From NCBI GenBank assembly GCA_012719855.1, contig JAAXZN010000062.1, positions 1 to 60,285 on the forward strand: 60,285 bases of DNA, given 5' to 3'. Position 1 is the stretch's first letter; every line of letters starts with the position of its first letter. Below, one piece after another: positions 37,032-47,350 of the stretch. The position numbers were made by a program, and so were the translations under genes. The notes beneath the pieces are model-generated. The model did not search any database and was not told the DNA's origin. It saw nothing but the letters and a program-made list of their open reading frames with translations. The stretch is from Serratia liquefaciens (GTDB lineage Bacteria; Pseudomonadota; Gammaproteobacteria; Enterobacterales; Enterobacteriaceae).

Positions 37032-37790
37032 ATGAACTTTCGCCTGACTGGGCTGGCTTTCACAACGGTGTTATTGGTGGGCTGTGCCAGCGCGCCACAA
37101 GATGAACCACAAGGGCGATCCGATCCTCTGGAAGGATTTAACCGGACGATGTTCAACTTCAACTATAACGTCCTGGATCCGTATGTACTTCGCCCGGTGG
37201 CCGTGGCCTGGCGCAATTACCTGCCCATGCCGGCGCGTAATGGGATCAGCAACTTTACGTCTAACCTGGAAGAGCCGGCCAGCATGGTCAACTCCTTCCT
37301 GAAAGGCGACCCTTATAAGGGGATGATCCACTTCAACCGTTTCTTCCTCAATACCCTTCTGGGGATGGGCGGCCTGATCGACGTGGCGGGGATGGCCAAC
37401 CCGAAACTGGCTCGCGAAGAGCCGAACCGCTTCGGCAGCACTATGGGGCATTATGGCGTCGGCTACGGTCCTTATGTGATGTTGCCGGGCTACGGCAGTT
37501 TCACGCTGCGTGAGGAGGGCGGTGACTGGGCGGATACGGTTTATCCGGTGCTGAGCTACCTGACCTTCTGGATGTCGGCGGGCAAATGGGTGGTTGAAGG
37601 GATTGAAACGCGTGCTGAGCTGTTGGATTCCGACGGTCTGCTGCGCAACTCTTCCGATCCGTACCTGATGGTGCGCGAAGCCTACTTCCAGCGTAACGAC
37701 TTCCTGGCGAACGGCGGCTCGCTGAAACCGGAGATCAACCCGAACGCTCAGGCGATCCAGGGCGATCTGGACGAGATCGACTCGCAATAA
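37032..37790 (+). CDS. mlaA: Phospholipid-binding lipoprotein MlaA (VacJ)
   Basis: This 252-residue outer-membrane lipoprotein of the Mla pathway removes phospholipids from the outer leaflet and passes them to MlaC. The lipobox LLVGCAS puts the lipid on Cys18. The DPLEGFNRTMFNFNYNVLDPY opening and GHYGVGYGPYVMLPGYGSFTLR are characteristic. The ATG at 37032 follows GGAGAA; an ATG at 37020 in the same frame is a poorer choice. A strong terminator follows. Confidence 0.96.
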   Translation: MNFRLTGLAFTTVLLVGCASAPQDEPQGRSDPLEGFNRTMFNFNYNVLDPYVLRPVAVAWRNYLPMPARNGISNFTSNLEEPASMVNSFLKGDPYKGMIHFNRFFLNTLLGMGGLIDVAGMANPKLAREEPNRFGSTMGHYGVGYGPYVMLPGYGSFTLREEGGDWADTVYPVLSYLTFWMSAGKWVVEGIETRAELLDSDGLLRNSSDPYLMVREAYFQRNDFLANGGSLKPEINPNAQAIQGDLDEIDSQ

Positions 37791-37811
37791 TCTCGCTTGG
37801 CGAAGAGAAAG

Positions 37812-37838
37812 AACCCGCTTTGATGGCGGGTTTTTTTA
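37812..37838 (+). terminator. Intrinsic terminator of mlaA
   Basis: ACCCGC-TTTGATG-GCGGGT is followed by a run of T residues, 22 nt after the mlaA stop. Confidence 0.9.
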
Positions 37839-37852
37839 TGCTTTGAGATTAG

Positions 37853-37881
37853 CGGGCAAAAAAAAGCGCCCTAAGGGCGCT
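37853..37881 (-). terminator. Intrinsic terminator of fadL
   Basis: On the minus strand AGCGCCC-TTA-GGGCGCT is followed by eight T residues, 23 nt after the fadL stop. Confidence 0.92.
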
Positions 37882-37903
37882 CCTGGCTTCGTCATCGAAA
37901 AGA

Positions 37904-39238
37904 TTAGAAGCGGTAGTTGAAGTTGGCGCCGTACAACCAGGCCTTGCCCACGGATTCGAAGGTGTATGGACCTTCTTTGATGGTGACTTTCTGGCCGTGC
38001 ATGTAGGAAACACCGACGTCAACAGAGGCGTCTTTGTTGAAGGCGTAGCTGGTACCTGCGCTCAACCAGAAGCGGTCCTGATCCGGGATAGAGATAGAAC
38101 GGTTCTGGGCCGGCACCGGGCTGTCATCGAAGGCGATACCGGTACGGAAGGTCCAGTTATCGTCGTAGAAGTAAGTGGTACCCAGAGCGATGCGGTAAGC
38201 GTCTTTAAAGCCTTCATGCTTCTCAAACAGCGTTTGACCGTTGTTGCCGGTAGCTTTCAACTCCTGGAACTGACTCCAGCTGGTGTAAGCCAGGCTGTAG
38301 TGGATAGCCCACTGCGGAGCAACCTTGTTGTAACCCGAGATTTCCCACATTTCCGGCAGGTTCAGATCCAGAGAGCCTGGGATGGTGCTGCCGTTGGTGC
38401 CATAAGGCAGGCCGGCAGGAACGAGCAGCGGGTTATAAGCCGACGGTAGGCTGCTTTTGTAGTCGCCGTCAAATTTGACTTTCACTTCGGAACGGTAAGT
38501 GAAACCGTAACGGTTGTTTTCATCCACTTCATACAGAATACCGGCGTTCCAGCCGAAGCCCCATTCGTCACCTTTCAGGTGAGAAATCTGGGTATCTGCC
38601 GGGATGCCGCCAATCTGCTGTGCCTGCTGCGGCGTAAGCTTTCCACTCTGCATACCCTGAGCTGCGAGCAGCTTCGGCAATTCACCGGCATAACGCTCAA
38701 GCTTGGCTTTGGCGTAAACCGCATCGAAGCCCAGGCCGAAGCTGAATTGTTTGTTCAGACGATAAGCACCGCTCAGGTTCAGGTTGACGGTGGTCAGGTC
38801 GGTTTTGCCGCCGTAGGCCCCGGCGGTATAACCGTCGTTGAATTCGGTCGCCAGGCCGTAGTTGCTGGTGACCGAGCCACCCACGGCAAACTGATCGTTA
38901 ATCGGTTGAACGTAGTGCAGGTTAGGCACCCAGGCGGTAGGGGCGATGTTCTTGGAGTCCAGGCTGGCACCGGAAGGTGACTTGCCGGTGATGTCTACAT
39001 CCGGATCGATAAACACCGCACCGAGGGAGAGTTCCGGGCGGGTGTACATCATCAACAAGGCTGGGTTGCGGCTGGCAGATGCCGCCGTGTCTGCCATGGC
39101 GCCTTCGCCAGAATACGAACGTCCTAAACCAGCTGATGAGAACTCATTCAGCTGGAATCCTGCGGCAGACACGTTTGAAGAAATAATTGCCACTGCAGCT
39201 GCGAGAGCTGATTTAGTAAATAGGTTTTTCTGGCTCAT
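37904..39238 (-). CDS. fadL: Long-chain fatty acid outer-membrane transporter FadL
   Basis: This 444-residue beta-barrel protein has a signal peptide ending VSAAG and the FadL hatch signature [30 protein letters not shown] and [24 protein letters not shown] follow, and the C-terminus GANFNYRF ends in Phe. It takes up long-chain fatty acids across the outer membrane. I start at the ATG at 39238 ([17 protein letters not shown]), as in E. coli, not the upstream TTG at 39244. FadR-like sites and a CRP-like site lie upstream. Confidence 0.97.
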   Translation of the reverse strand: MSQKNLFTKSALAAAVAIISSNVSAAGFQLNEFSSAGLGRSYSGEGAMADTAASASRNPALLMMYTRPELSLGAVFIDPDVDITGKSPSGASLDSKNIAPTAWVPNLHYVQPINDQFAVGGSVTSNYGLATEFNDGYTAGAYGGKTDLTTVNLNLSGAYRLNKQFSFGLGFDAVYAKAKLERYAGELPKLLAAQGMQSGKLTPQQAQQIGGIPADTQISHLKGDEWGFGWNAGILYEVDENNRYGFTYRSEVKVKFDGDYKSSLPSAYNPLLVPAGLPYGTNGSTIPGSLDLNLPEMWEISGYNKVAPQWAIHYSLAYTSWSQFQELKATGNNGQTLFEKHEGFKDAYRIALGTTYFYDDNWTFRTGIAFDDSPVPAQNRSISIPDQDRFWLSAGTSYAFNKDASVDVGVSYMHGQKVTIKEGPYTFESVGKAWLYGANFNYRF

Positions 39239-39309
39239 GACCAAAACCTCATTTTATGTGTTTATTATTTAAACATGTTACATAAAGTAACAAGGAGCGC
39301 GCGATTGTA

Positions 39310-39364
39310 GGGTCCGATCTCATTCAGACAAATCAGACCAGTGGCTGAATTATAGGTCCGACCT
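39310..39364 (-). promoter_or_regulatory. FadR operator cluster upstream of fadL
   Basis: AGGTCCGACCT (39354-39364) is a perfect 11-bp FadR core palindrome (consensus TGGTCNGACCA type). Two weaker sites are nearby: GGGTCCGATCT (39310-39320) and the half-site TCAGACCA (39333-39340). FadR represses fadL in E. coli through two sites. Confidence 0.75.
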
Positions 39365-39491
39365 GTGAAAATGTTGCAACATTGTTTTTGAGATATTTCC
39401 AAATTGATATCAAAAAGGAGATCTGCATAACAAAAAACCAGCGATACATAACAATATTCTTACCATTCCTTAGCAGACAACGATTTTCATT

Positions 39492-39507
39492 TGTGATTTC
39501 CATCACT
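39492..39507. promoter_or_regulatory. CRP-like site in the fadL-yfcZ gap
   Basis: TGTGA-TTTCCA-TCACT matches 9 of the 10 conserved CRP positions. It lies in the 406-nt gap between divergent fadL and yfcZ, about 250 nt from fadL and 138 nt from yfcZ. It could serve either gene. Confidence 0.7.
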
Positions 39508-39644
39508 TAAAACACCTATAAAAAGTAAGTGCTAGTGATCGGTTTCATCGCAGAGTAAAATAAGCGCAGAATCTTGTGTCTTTGCGCCAGTAGCTAAATG
39601 GCAATTTGGACTCGCGTAACGGCGGTCCCTGAGGAGAATGAATC

Positions 39645-39941
39645 ATGTCCAATCCAATTAATAAATGTAGCGCCCAGGAAACGGCCGCCTGTTGCTGTGT
39701 TGATGTCGGTACCGTGATGGACAATACCGATTGCACCGCCTCCTACAGCCAGGTGTTTGCTAATCAGCAGGATGCAGAAAAAATGCTGGCTACGCTGACC
39801 GCAAAAGCCCGCGGCGTGGAATCCGACCCGTGCGACATCAGCAGTAGCATTAAACCGGTTGACGGTGGCGTGGAACTGGTGGCCGATTTCACCTTCGCCT
39901 GCCAGGCAGAAACCCTGATTTTCCAGCTCGGCCTGCGTTAA
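39645..39941 (+). CDS. yfcZ: YfcZ/YiiS family protein (DUF406)
   Basis: This 98-residue cytosolic protein has a striking Cys-rich N-terminus, KCSAQETAACCCVDVGTVMDNTDCTASYSQVFA, and a conserved end DFTFACQAETLIFQLGLR, as in E. coli YfcZ (94). Its place between fadL and fadI is the same as in E. coli. Function is unknown; the Cys cluster suggests metal binding or redox activity, which is inference. GAGGAG lies upstream. An 11-bp GC-rich stem-loop (39955-39981) without a T run follows the stop. Confidence 0.93.
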   Translation: MSNPINKCSAQETAACCCVDVGTVMDNTDCTASYSQVFANQQDAEKMLATLTAKARGVESDPCDISSSIKPVDGGVELVADFTFACQAETLIFQLGLR

Positions 39942-40080
39942 TCACGGCTTTAAAGCGGTGCGGGGCTATCCCGCGCCGCTCGCTTCCTCCTCAAACCCCC
40001 GCTAGAAAGTTGCTCCTGCTCTCAGTTTTCACTTCTGCCGGTTTGCCAAATGTAAACATTTGGTTAACAATGACCCCATC

Positions 40081-40091
40081 AGGTCAGACCT
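40081..40091 (+). promoter_or_regulatory. FadR operator upstream of fadIJ
   Basis: AGGTCAGACCT is a perfect FadR core palindrome, 44 nt before the fadI start codon, well placed to block transcription of the fadIJ operon when no long-chain acyl-CoA is present. Confidence 0.8.
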
Positions 40092-40134
40092 CTTCTTGAC
40101 CGTTGCGCTGGCGTTATTCTCTTCAGGAGCGTTT

Positions 40135-41445
40135 ATGAGTAAGGCACTGCCGTTGGTGACCCGTCACGGTGACCGTATTGCGATTGTAAATGGACTGCGG
40201 ACCCCCTTTGCCAAACAGGCGACCGCGTATCACGGTATTCCTGCGGTGGATCTGGGGAAAACGGCGGTGAGTGAACTGTTGGCCCGCAGCGGTATCGATC
40301 CGGCGCTGATTGAACAACTGGTGTTCGGTCAGGTGGTGCAAATGCCTGAAGCGCCGAATATTGCGCGTGAAATCGTGCTCGGTACCGGCATGAGCGTGCA
40401 TACCGATGCTTATAGCGTGTCGCGCGCCTGTGCTACCAGCTTCCAGGCGATTGCCAACGTGGCGGAAAGCATCATGGCGGGCAGCATCAGCATTGGCATT
40501 GCCGGGGGCGCCGACTCCTCTTCCGTTTTGCCGATTGGCGTCAGCAAAGCGCTGGCGCGTACGCTGGTGGACGTCAACAAAGCCCGCACCCTGTCGCAGC
40601 GTCTCAAGCTGTTTAGCCGACTGAAGTTCCGCGACCTGATGCCGGTACCGCCGGCGGTGGCCGAATACTCCACGGGGCTGCGCATGGGCGATACCGCAGA
40701 GCAAATGGCGAAAAGCCACGGCATCACCCGGGAAGAGCAGGATGCGCTGGCGCACCGCTCTCACCAACTGGCTGCCAAAGCCTGGGAGCAGGGGCTGCTG
40801 AGCGACGAGGTGATGACGGCCTATGTGCCGCCATTCCGTACGCAAATCACCGAAGACAACAACGTCCGCAAGGATTCCAGCCTGGCGTCCTACGCAAAGC
40901 TGAAACCGGCATTCGATCGCAAACACGGTAGCGTTACCGCAGCCAACAGTACGCCGTTGACCGACGGCGCGGCAGCGGTGCTGATGATGAGCGAGTCGCG
41001 AGCGAAGGAGTTGGGGTTGCAGCCGCTGGGTTATCTGCGCAGCTTTGCCTTCTCAGCCATCGATGTGTGGGAAGATATGCTGCTCGGGCCGTCTTATGCT
41101 ACGCCGCTGGCACTGGATCGCGCCGGCATCGGCCTGGCCGACCTGACGCTCATCGACATGCATGAAGCCTTTGCCGCCCAGACGCTTGCCAACCTGAAAA
41201 TGTTTGCCAGCGACGAATTTGCTCAGAAAAAGCTGGGCCGCAGCCGGGCGATTGGCGAAGTGGACATGGAAAAATTCAACGTATTGGGTGGCTCAATTGC
41301 TTACGGTCACCCATTTGCCGCCACCGGCGCGCGCATGATCACCCAAACGTTGCACGAGTTGAAACGTCGTGGCGGCGGTCTGGGGCTGACGACCGCCTGC
41401 GCGGCCGGAGGGTTAGGGGCCGCAATGATCGTAGAGGTGGAATAA
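40135..41445 (+). CDS. fadI: 3-ketoacyl-CoA thiolase FadI
   Basis: This 436-residue thiolase (same length as E. coli FadI) performs the last step of the anaerobic beta-oxidation complex, releasing acetyl-CoA. The nucleophile is Cys99 in [14 protein letters not shown], with catalytic His in [11 protein letters not shown] and [11 protein letters not shown], and the second Cys in [13 protein letters not shown] lies before the ATG at 40135; the frame extends upstream to 40060 without support. Its TAA shares a base with the fadJ ATG, so the two genes are coupled. Confidence 0.97.
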   Translation: MSKALPLVTRHGDRIAIVNGLRTPFAKQATAYHGIPAVDLGKTAVSELLARSGIDPALIEQLVFGQVVQMPEAPNIAREIVLGTGMSVHTDAYSVSRACATSFQAIANVAESIMAGSISIGIAGGADSSSVLPIGVSKALARTLVDVNKARTLSQRLKLFSRLKFRDLMPVPPAVAEYSTGLRMGDTAEQMAKSHGITREEQDALAHRSHQLAAKAWEQGLLSDEVMTAYVPPFRTQITEDNNVRKDSSLASYAKLKPAFDRKHGSVTAANSTPLTDGAAAVLMMSESRAKELGLQPLGYLRSFAFSAIDVWEDMLLGPSYATPLALDRAGIGLADLTLIDMHEAFAAQTLANLKMFASDEFAQKKLGRSRAIGEVDMEKFNVLGGSIAYGHPFAATGARMITQTLHELKRRGGGLGLTTACAAGGLGAAMIVEVE

Positions 41446-43610
41446 TGAGCTTTGAAAACGCATTGCACGAACAGCGGGCCAAACCCTCGGCCTTTCAACT
41501 GACCCTTCGTCCGGACAACATTGGTGTGATCACCATCGATGTTCCGGGGGAGAAGGTAAACACCCTGAAGGCCGAGTTTGTCGAGCAGGTCAACGACGTT
41601 CTGATCCGCGCGCAGCAGCATCCGGCGCTGGAAGGGCTGGTGATTATCTCCGGCAAGCCAGATTCGTTTATTGCCGGGGCGGATATCAGCATGATTGCCG
41701 CCTGTACCACCGCCAAAGAGGCCGAAGCGCTGGCGAAAAAAGGCCAAAGCACGCTGGCACAGATTGCCGCGTTCCAGGTCCCGGTGGTGGCGGCTATTCA
41801 CGGCGCCTGCCTGGGCGGCGGGCTGGAGCTGGCGTTGGCCTGCCACAGCCGCGTTTGTTCTCTGGATGATAAAACCGCACTCGGCCTGCCGGAAGTTCAG
41901 CTTGGTTTGCTGCCGGGCTCCGGCGGCACCCAGCGTTTGCCACGGCTGATTGGCGCCAGCAAGGCGTTGGACATGATCCTGACCGGCAAACACATTCGGG
42001 CGCGGCAGGCGTTGCGTATGGGGTTAGTGGACGATGCCGTGCCGCAGTCGATTTTATTGCAGGCCGCGATCGAACGGGTCAAACAGGGCTGGCAGAGCCG
42101 ACGTGAATTGCCGTGGCAGGAGCGTTTGCTCAATGGCCCACTGGGTAAAAGCCTGTTGTTTAGCATTGTGCGCAAGAAAACGCTGGAGAAAACCCACGGC
42201 AACTACCCGGCGGCAGAGCGCATCATCCAGGTGGTACGTACCGGCCTGGATCACGGCAGCGCCAGCGGTTATGAAGCCGAGGCGAGGGCGTTTGGCGAAT
42301 TGGCCATGACCCCGCAGTCAGCCGCATTACGCAGCCTGTTCTTTGCCTCTACTGCCTTGAAGAAAGAACGCGGCGGTAATGCGCAACCTCATGAACTGCA
42401 CCGTATCGGCATTCTGGGCGGCGGCCTGATGGGCGGCGGTATCGCCTGTGTGACTGCCACTCGCGGTGGCTTGCCGGTGCGGATTAAAGACGTAAACGAG
42501 ACCGGCATTAACCACGCGTTAAAATACAGTTGGGACGTGCTCGGCAAGCGGGTACGCAGTAAACGCATGCGCCCGGCGGAACGGCAAAAACAGATGATGC
42601 TGATTTCCGGCTCGACCGACTACACCGGTTTTGAACGGGTGGACGTGGTGATTGAGGCGGTGTTTGAAGACCTGGCGCTGAAGCAGCAGATGGTGGCCGA
42701 GATAGAACAGCACGCGGCGCCGCACACCATCTTTGCCTCCAATACCTCATCGCTGCCGATTGGCCAGATTGCCGCCAAGGCGCAGCGGCCCGAGCAGGTG
42801 ATTGGCCTGCATTATTTCAGCCCGGTAGATAAAATGCCGTTGGTTGAGGTGATCCCGCACGCTACCACCAGCGAGGAAACCATTGCCACCACCGTGGCGC
42901 TGGCGCACAAGCAGGGCAAAACGGCGATTGTGGTGGCCGATCGCGCCGGTTTCTACGTTAACCGCATTCTGGCACCTTATATAAATGAGGCGACTCGTTG
43001 CCTGTTGGAAGGTGAACCGATCGAAGCGCTGGACAAGGCGCTGGTGGATTTCGGCTTCCCGGTTGGGCCGATTACCCTGCTGGATGAAGTGGGCATCGAC
43101 GTCGGTACCAAGATTATCCCGGTATTGGTGGAACAGTTGGGCCCGCGCTTTGCCGCTCCAGCCGCCTTTGAGGCGGTATTGAAAGACGGACGCAAAGGAC
43201 GCAAAAACGGCCGTGGTTTCTATCTCTATCCCAGCGAAGGCCAGCAGCGTCAGCGGAACAAGCGCGCCGATACCTCGGTCTATCTTTTGCTGGGCATCAC
43301 GCCGAAATCGCATTTGCAACCGGCGGTCATCGCTCAGCGTTGCGTAATGATGATGCTCAATGAAGCCGCGCGTTGTCTGGATGAAGGCGTGATCCGCAGC
43401 GCGCGCGACGGCGATATTGGCGCGGTGTTCGGCATTGGTTTCCCTCCGTTCCTCGGCGGGCCTTTCCGCTATATGGATCAGTTGGGGGCCGATAAGGTGG
43501 TTAAAACGCTGGAGTACCTGCAGCGGCAGCACGGCGAATATTTTGCGCCTTGCGAACGCCTGCAGCGCATGGCTCAGCAGGGTGAACGTTTCTATCCGCA
43601 GGGGACCTGA
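41445..43610 (+). CDS. fadJ: Fatty acid oxidation multifunctional enzyme FadJ
   Basis: This 721-residue enzyme (E. coli 714) forms a complex with FadI. The N-terminal enoyl-CoA hydratase/isomerase domain shows [22 protein letters not shown] and [20 protein letters not shown]. The C-terminal 3-hydroxyacyl-CoA dehydrogenase domain starts with the NAD-binding [14 protein letters not shown] near residue 320 and has [10 protein letters not shown] and the catalytic [13 protein letters not shown]. No clear intrinsic terminator follows. Confidence 0.97.
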   Translation: MSFENALHEQRAKPSAFQLTLRPDNIGVITIDVPGEKVNTLKAEFVEQVNDVLIRAQQHPALEGLVIISGKPDSFIAGADISMIAACTTAKEAEALAKKGQSTLAQIAAFQVPVVAAIHGACLGGGLELALACHSRVCSLDDKTALGLPEVQLGLLPGSGGTQRLPRLIGASKALDMILTGKHIRARQALRMGLVDDAVPQSILLQAAIERVKQGWQSRRELPWQERLLNGPLGKSLLFSIVRKKTLEKTHGNYPAAERIIQVVRTGLDHGSASGYEAEARAFGELAMTPQSAALRSLFFASTALKKERGGNAQPHELHRIGILGGGLMGGGIACVTATRGGLPVRIKDVNETGINHALKYSWDVLGKRVRSKRMRPAERQKQMMLISGSTDYTGFERVDVVIEAVFEDLALKQQMVAEIEQHAAPHTIFASNTSSLPIGQIAAKAQRPEQVIGLHYFSPVDKMPLVEVIPHATTSEETIATTVALAHKQGKTAIVVADRAGFYVNRILAPYINEATRCLLEGEPIEALDKALVDFGFPVGPITLLDEVGIDVGTKIIPVLVEQLGPRFAAPAAFEAVLKDGRKGRKNGRGFYLYPSEGQQRQRNKRADTSVYLLLGITPKSHLQPAVIAQRCVMMMLNEAARCLDEGVIRSARDGDIGAVFGIGFPPFLGGPFRYMDQLGADKVVKTLEYLQRQHGEYFAPCERLQRMAQQGERFYPQGT

Positions 43611-44015
43611 GCAGCGCGGCGCCGTGATTTGTACTAGAGTAGGATCAGCAGGGCATGTGATCGCTATCACTCCTTGCAATACCGGCAATCCCTGACCCTA
43701 TACAGGGAGATAACGACGCGGTAACGTAGCTCGATGGCGGTGAAAGGCAGGCCGCCATCAATAAAATTCATGATGGAAAGGTTAAAATTTAACCTGTTGA
43801 ATTGGTTGTTATGTGAGCGTCAAAGTCATCTCAAGGCGCCATTGGTGTAAAAAACAGCGTTTTCTTTACGTGAACTTTCAGGCAAAATGCCCGGCCGCCA
43901 TAAAGAGACGGCGCGTTATCGTTTCAAAGCTTTTGCTTTGGGGTTGTAAAACTCGGCGATACAGCACGCTCGGCGTTTCTGTATAGCGTTATTTTGTCAA
44001 CAACAGCGGTGCAAT
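43611..44015. promoter_or_regulatory. 405-nt gap between fadJ and sixA with CRP-like site and palindrome
   Basis: No gene is visible. Bases 43656-43671 (TGTGA-TCGCTA-TCACT) match the CRP consensus at 9 of 10 key positions. Bases 43779-43795 form AGGTTAAA-A-TTTAACCT, an 8-bp-arm perfect inverted repeat with one central base. GATGGCGG...CCGCCATC (43733-43759) is a third dyad. The sixA promoter must lie here. The regulator of the 17-bp palindrome is unknown. Confidence 0.6.
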
Positions 44016-44498
44016 ATGCAAGTTTTGATTATGCGTCACGGAGAGGCGGCACTTGATGCGGCCAGCGATTCGGTAAGACCTCTTACTGTTTGTGGCCGTG
44101 ATGAGTCACGTCAGATGGCGGCCTGGTTAAATACCAAGTCTGTGGATATTGAACGCGTGCTGGTCAGCCCTTACCTGCGGGCCGAACAGACGCTGGCTAC
44201 GGTGCGCGAAGCCTTGACCTTGCCGGCAAGCGAAGAAGTGCTGCCTGAGCTGACGCCGGGCGGGGATGCCAGTCTGGTCGGCAGCTACCTGCAGGCGCTG
44301 GCGCAGCAGGGGGTTCACGCGGTGCTGATCGTCTCCCACTTACCGCTGGTGGGTTACCTGGTGGCGGAACTCTGCCCGGGCGAATGCCCGCCGATGTTCG
44401 CGACCTCGGCGATTGCCAATGTCGATTTGGCCGCCGACGGCAGCTACGGTAAATTTGAGTGGCAGGTGAGTCCATCGCAGGTGATGGCTAAAGTATAA
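44016..44498 (+). CDS. sixA: Phosphohistidine phosphatase SixA
   Basis: This 160-residue member of the histidine phosphatase superfamily (E. coli SixA 161) has catalytic His8 in MQVLIMRHGEA, Arg in SPYLRAEQTL and the second His in VSHLPLVGYL. SixA dephosphorylates the nitrogen phosphotransferase protein NPr (and, in older work, ArcB). A perfect bidirectional terminator separates it from the convergent smrB. Confidence 0.95.
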   Translation: MQVLIMRHGEAALDAASDSVRPLTVCGRDESRQMAAWLNTKSVDIERVLVSPYLRAEQTLATVREALTLPASEEVLPELTPGGDASLVGSYLQALAQQGVHAVLIVSHLPLVGYLVAELCPGECPPMFATSAIANVDLAADGSYGKFEWQVSPSQVMAKV

Positions 44499-44523
44499 GG
44501 CACCCCAGGGCGGGGCCAAAACG

Positions 44524-44550
44524 AAAGGGCGATGTTTGACATCGCCCTTT
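44524..44550. terminator. Bidirectional terminator between sixA and smrB
   Basis: AAAGGGCGATG-TTTGA-CATCGCCCTTT is a perfect 11-bp stem with A and T flanks, between the two convergent stop codons. Confidence 0.92.
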
Positions 44551-44564
44551 GTCATTTCTGCCGA

Positions 44565-45095
44565 TCACTCAGCCAGTTCGACCAGCAGCAAAATCGCCGC
44601 GCTGCCGCCCCATTCTTTGGGCGCCTGGTGGAACACCAGTACGTCAGGGTGCTGCGCCAACCACAGCGGCGTCTGCTGTTTGAGGATATGCTTGCCGTGG
44701 CCGTGCATCACGCAGGCGCAGTGCACGTGTTCGCGCTTGCAGGCGGCGATCAGCGCCCCCAGTTCCTGCTTGGCCTGCATCTGGGTCAGCCCGTGCAGAT
44801 CGAGAAACAGCTCCGGCGAATAATCGCCGCGGCGCAGTTTTTTCAGCTCAAAGGCACTGTAACCGGGGCGCACATAGCGCGTCGGACCTTCTTCTTCCAA
44901 CTGCGGCTGGTATTCATCCGAGAAATAATAACTGGCGTCTACCTGTTCCTGCAGCAGGCGCTGTGGAGCAATTTTCTGGGTTATAGGCTTGGGTTTACGG
45001 TGGACGATGGTGTCCTGACGCAGCTTTTTTGCGTCTACTACCGACTCTCTGAAGAGCTGCAATTCATCTTTGCTCAGAGGGTGCTTGTTCTTCAT
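44565..45095 (-). CDS. smrB: Ribosome rescue endonuclease SmrB
   Basis: This 176-residue protein has a C-terminal Smr domain: [21 protein letters not shown] holds the DLHG motif, and [16 protein letters not shown] the GHG motif. SmrB cleaves mRNA between collided ribosomes to start rescue. The N-terminal part (about 1-85) carries the ribosome-contacting helix. I start at the ATG at 45095 ([12 protein letters not shown]), which matches E. coli MKKKTTLSEED; GTG/ATG codons upstream are less likely. It is divergent from prmB. Confidence 0.94.
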   Translation of the reverse strand: MKNKHPLSKDELQLFRESVVDAKKLRQDTIVHRKPKPITQKIAPQRLLQEQVDASYYFSDEYQPQLEEEGPTRYVRPGYSAFELKKLRRGDYSPELFLDLHGLTQMQAKQELGALIAACKREHVHCACVMHGHGKHILKQQTPLWLAQHPDVLVFHQAPKEWGGSAAILLLVELAE

Positions 45096-45265
45096 TTGGA
45101 ATTCACCGGAAATCATTTATCGCGACAGTTTACCTTGTCGCGGGTCTCTGTCGACGCAAAATTCTCGCCAGAATGAAAAGCGCAAGGGGTTAGCGTGATT
45201 TGTCGCGGGCTTCATGGCAAACTATGCGGCTAAATCATGAATCACAGTGCCTGCCGGAGGGCAAA

Positions 45266-46198
45266 TTGGACAAAATTTTCGTCGAGGAAGCAGTGAACGA
45301 ACTGCACACCATTCAAGATATGCTGCGCTGGACGGTCAGCCGTTTTAACGCCGCCGATATCTACTATGGTCACGGAACCGATAATCCGTGGGACGAAGCG
45401 GTGCAATTGGTGCTGCCAAGCCTGTTCCTGCCGCTGGATATTCCAGAGGACATGCACACCGCCCGTTTGACCTCCAGCGAGCGCCATCGCATCGTTGAGC
45501 GCGTGATCCGCCGCGTCAACGAACGTGTCCCGGTAGCCTATCTGACCAACAAAGCCTGGTTCTGCGATCTGGAGTTCTACGTCGATGAGCGTGTGCTGGT
45601 TCCGCGTTCCCCGATTGGCGAACTGATCAACGATCGTTTCAGCGCTCTGATCCCGCACCCGCCGCGCCATATTCTCGACATGTGCACCGGCAGCGGCTGT
45701 ATCGCCATTGCCTGCAGCTACGCTTTCCCGGAAGCGGAAGTTGACGCGGTCGATATCTCCAGCGACGTGCTGGCGGTGACCGAGCGCAATATTCAGGCGC
45801 TGGGCGTTGAGCAGCAGGTGATCCCGATCCGTTCCGATCTGTTCCGCGATGTTCCCGCGATCCAGTACGATCTGATCGTCACCAATCCGCCGTACGTGGA
45901 TGCGGAAGACATGTCCGATCTGCCGCAGGAATTCCGCTTCGAGCCGGAATTAGGCCTGGCGGCCGGCAGCGACGGCCTGAAGCTGGTGCGCCGTATTCTG
46001 GCCTGCGCACCGGACTACCTGAGCGACGACGGCGTGCTGATTTGTGAAGTGGGTAACAGCATGGTACATCTGATGGAACAGTATCCGGATATTCCGTTCA
46101 CCTGGCTGGAGTTTGAAAACGGCGGTGACGGCGTGTTCATGCTGACCAAGCAGCAACTGGTGGATTGCAAAGAGCACTTCAGCCTCTACCGCAGCTAA
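45266..46198 (+). CDS. prmB: Ribosomal protein uL3 glutamine methyltransferase PrmB
   Basis: This 310-residue SAM-dependent methyltransferase modifies a Gln of ribosomal protein L3. SAM motif I is [19 protein letters not shown], and [16 protein letters not shown] is the NPPY catalytic loop that holds the target Gln. The start is taken as TTG at 45266 with GGAGG six bases upstream, giving [13 protein letters not shown] as in E. coli. The upstream frame from 45200 has no family support. The aroC gene follows after 62 nt. Confidence 0.95.
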   Translation: MDKIFVEEAVNELHTIQDMLRWTVSRFNAADIYYGHGTDNPWDEAVQLVLPSLFLPLDIPEDMHTARLTSSERHRIVERVIRRVNERVPVAYLTNKAWFCDLEFYVDERVLVPRSPIGELINDRFSALIPHPPRHILDMCTGSGCIAIACSYAFPEAEVDAVDISSDVLAVTERNIQALGVEQQVIPIRSDLFRDVPAIQYDLIVTNPPYVDAEDMSDLPQEFRFEPELGLAAGSDGLKLVRRILACAPDYLSDDGVLICEVGNSMVHLMEQYPDIPFTWLEFENGGDGVFMLTKQQLVDCKEHFSLYRS

Positions 46199-46260
46199 GC
46201 ATTCTTCGGGCCTGCTTTGGCGGGCCCTACAAAGATAATAATTAAGGGTAAGGAGCCGCG

Positions 46261-47346
46261 ATGGCAGGAAACAGTATTGGGCAGATTTTCCGCGTCACCA
46301 CATTTGGTGAATCTCACGGTGTGGCGCTGGGATGTATCGTAGACGGCGTACCGCCGGGTATCCCGCTTACCGAAGCCGATCTGCAGCATGACCTGGACCG
46401 TCGCCGTCCAGGCACCTCTCGCTATACCACTCAACGTCGCGAACCGGATCAGGTACGCATTCTTTCCGGCGTGTTTGAAGGGGTGACCACCGGTACCAGC
46501 ATTGGGCTGATGATAGAAAACACCGATCAGCGTTCACAAGATTACGGCGCCATCAAAGACGTGTTCCGTCCGGGACATGCGGATTACACCTACGAGCAGA
46601 AATACGGCGTACGCGATTATCGCGGCGGTGGGCGTTCTTCAGCTCGTGAAACCGCGATGCGCGTTGCGGCAGGGGCTATTGCCAAGAAATACCTGCTGCA
46701 AAAATATGGCGTTCAGGTGCGTGGCTATCTGGCGCAGATCGGCGACGTGGTCTGCGAGCTGAAAGACTGGGAGCAGGTCGAACAAAACCCGTTCTTCTGC
46801 CCGGATCACGATAAGCTGGAAGCCCTGGATGAACTTATGCGTGCGCTGAAGAAAGAGGGCGACTCCATTGGCGCCAAGGTCAGCGTGATTGCCGAAAACG
46901 TGCCGGTGGGCCTCGGCGAGCCGGTGTTTGACCGCCTCGACGCGGATCTGGCGCATGCGTTGATGAGCATCAATGCGGTGAAAGGCGTGGAAATCGGCGA
47001 CGGTTTCGCGGTGGTCAACAAGCGCGGCAGCGAAAACCGTGATGAGATCACCCCGGAAGGCTTCCAGAGCAACCATGCGGGCGGCATTCTTGGCGGCATC
47101 AGCAGCGGTCAGCCGGTGGTGGCCCATCTGGCGCTGAAACCGACCTCCAGCATTATGGTGCCGGGCAGAACCATTAACCGTCAGGGCGAAGCGGTGGAGA
47201 TGGTCACCCGTGGCCGTCACGATCCTTGCGTAGGCATCCGTGCGGTGCCGATTGCTGAAGCGATGATGGCGATTGTGCTGATGGATCACCTGCTGCGCCA
47301 GCGTGCGCAAAACGGTGATGTGGTCTCTAACGTTCCACGCTGGTAA
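46261..47346 (+). CDS. aroC: Chorismate synthase
   Basis: This 361-residue enzyme, same length as in E. coli, makes chorismate from 5-enolpyruvylshikimate 3-phosphate with reduced FMN. Signatures are [17 protein letters not shown] near the N-terminus, [34 protein letters not shown], and the C-terminal [24 protein letters not shown] precedes the ATG. The mepA start follows 4 nt past its stop. Confidence 0.98.
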   Translation: MAGNSIGQIFRVTTFGESHGVALGCIVDGVPPGIPLTEADLQHDLDRRRPGTSRYTTQRREPDQVRILSGVFEGVTTGTSIGLMIENTDQRSQDYGAIKDVFRPGHADYTYEQKYGVRDYRGGGRSSARETAMRVAAGAIAKKYLLQKYGVQVRGYLAQIGDVVCELKDWEQVEQNPFFCPDHDKLEALDELMRALKKEGDSIGAKVSVIAENVPVGLGEPVFDRLDADLAHALMSINAVKGVEIGDGFAVVNKRGSENRDEITPEGFQSNHAGGILGGISSGQPVVAHLALKPTSSIMVPGRTINRQGEAVEMVTRGRHDPCVGIRAVPIAEAMMAIVLMDHLLRQRAQNGDVVSNVPRW

Positions 47347-47350
47347 CCCC

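Noticed and set aside
43733-43759. GATGGCGG...CCGCCATC dyad as a terminator of fadJ
   Set aside because: It lies 120 nt past the stop with a long loop and no T run; kept only as part of the gap description.
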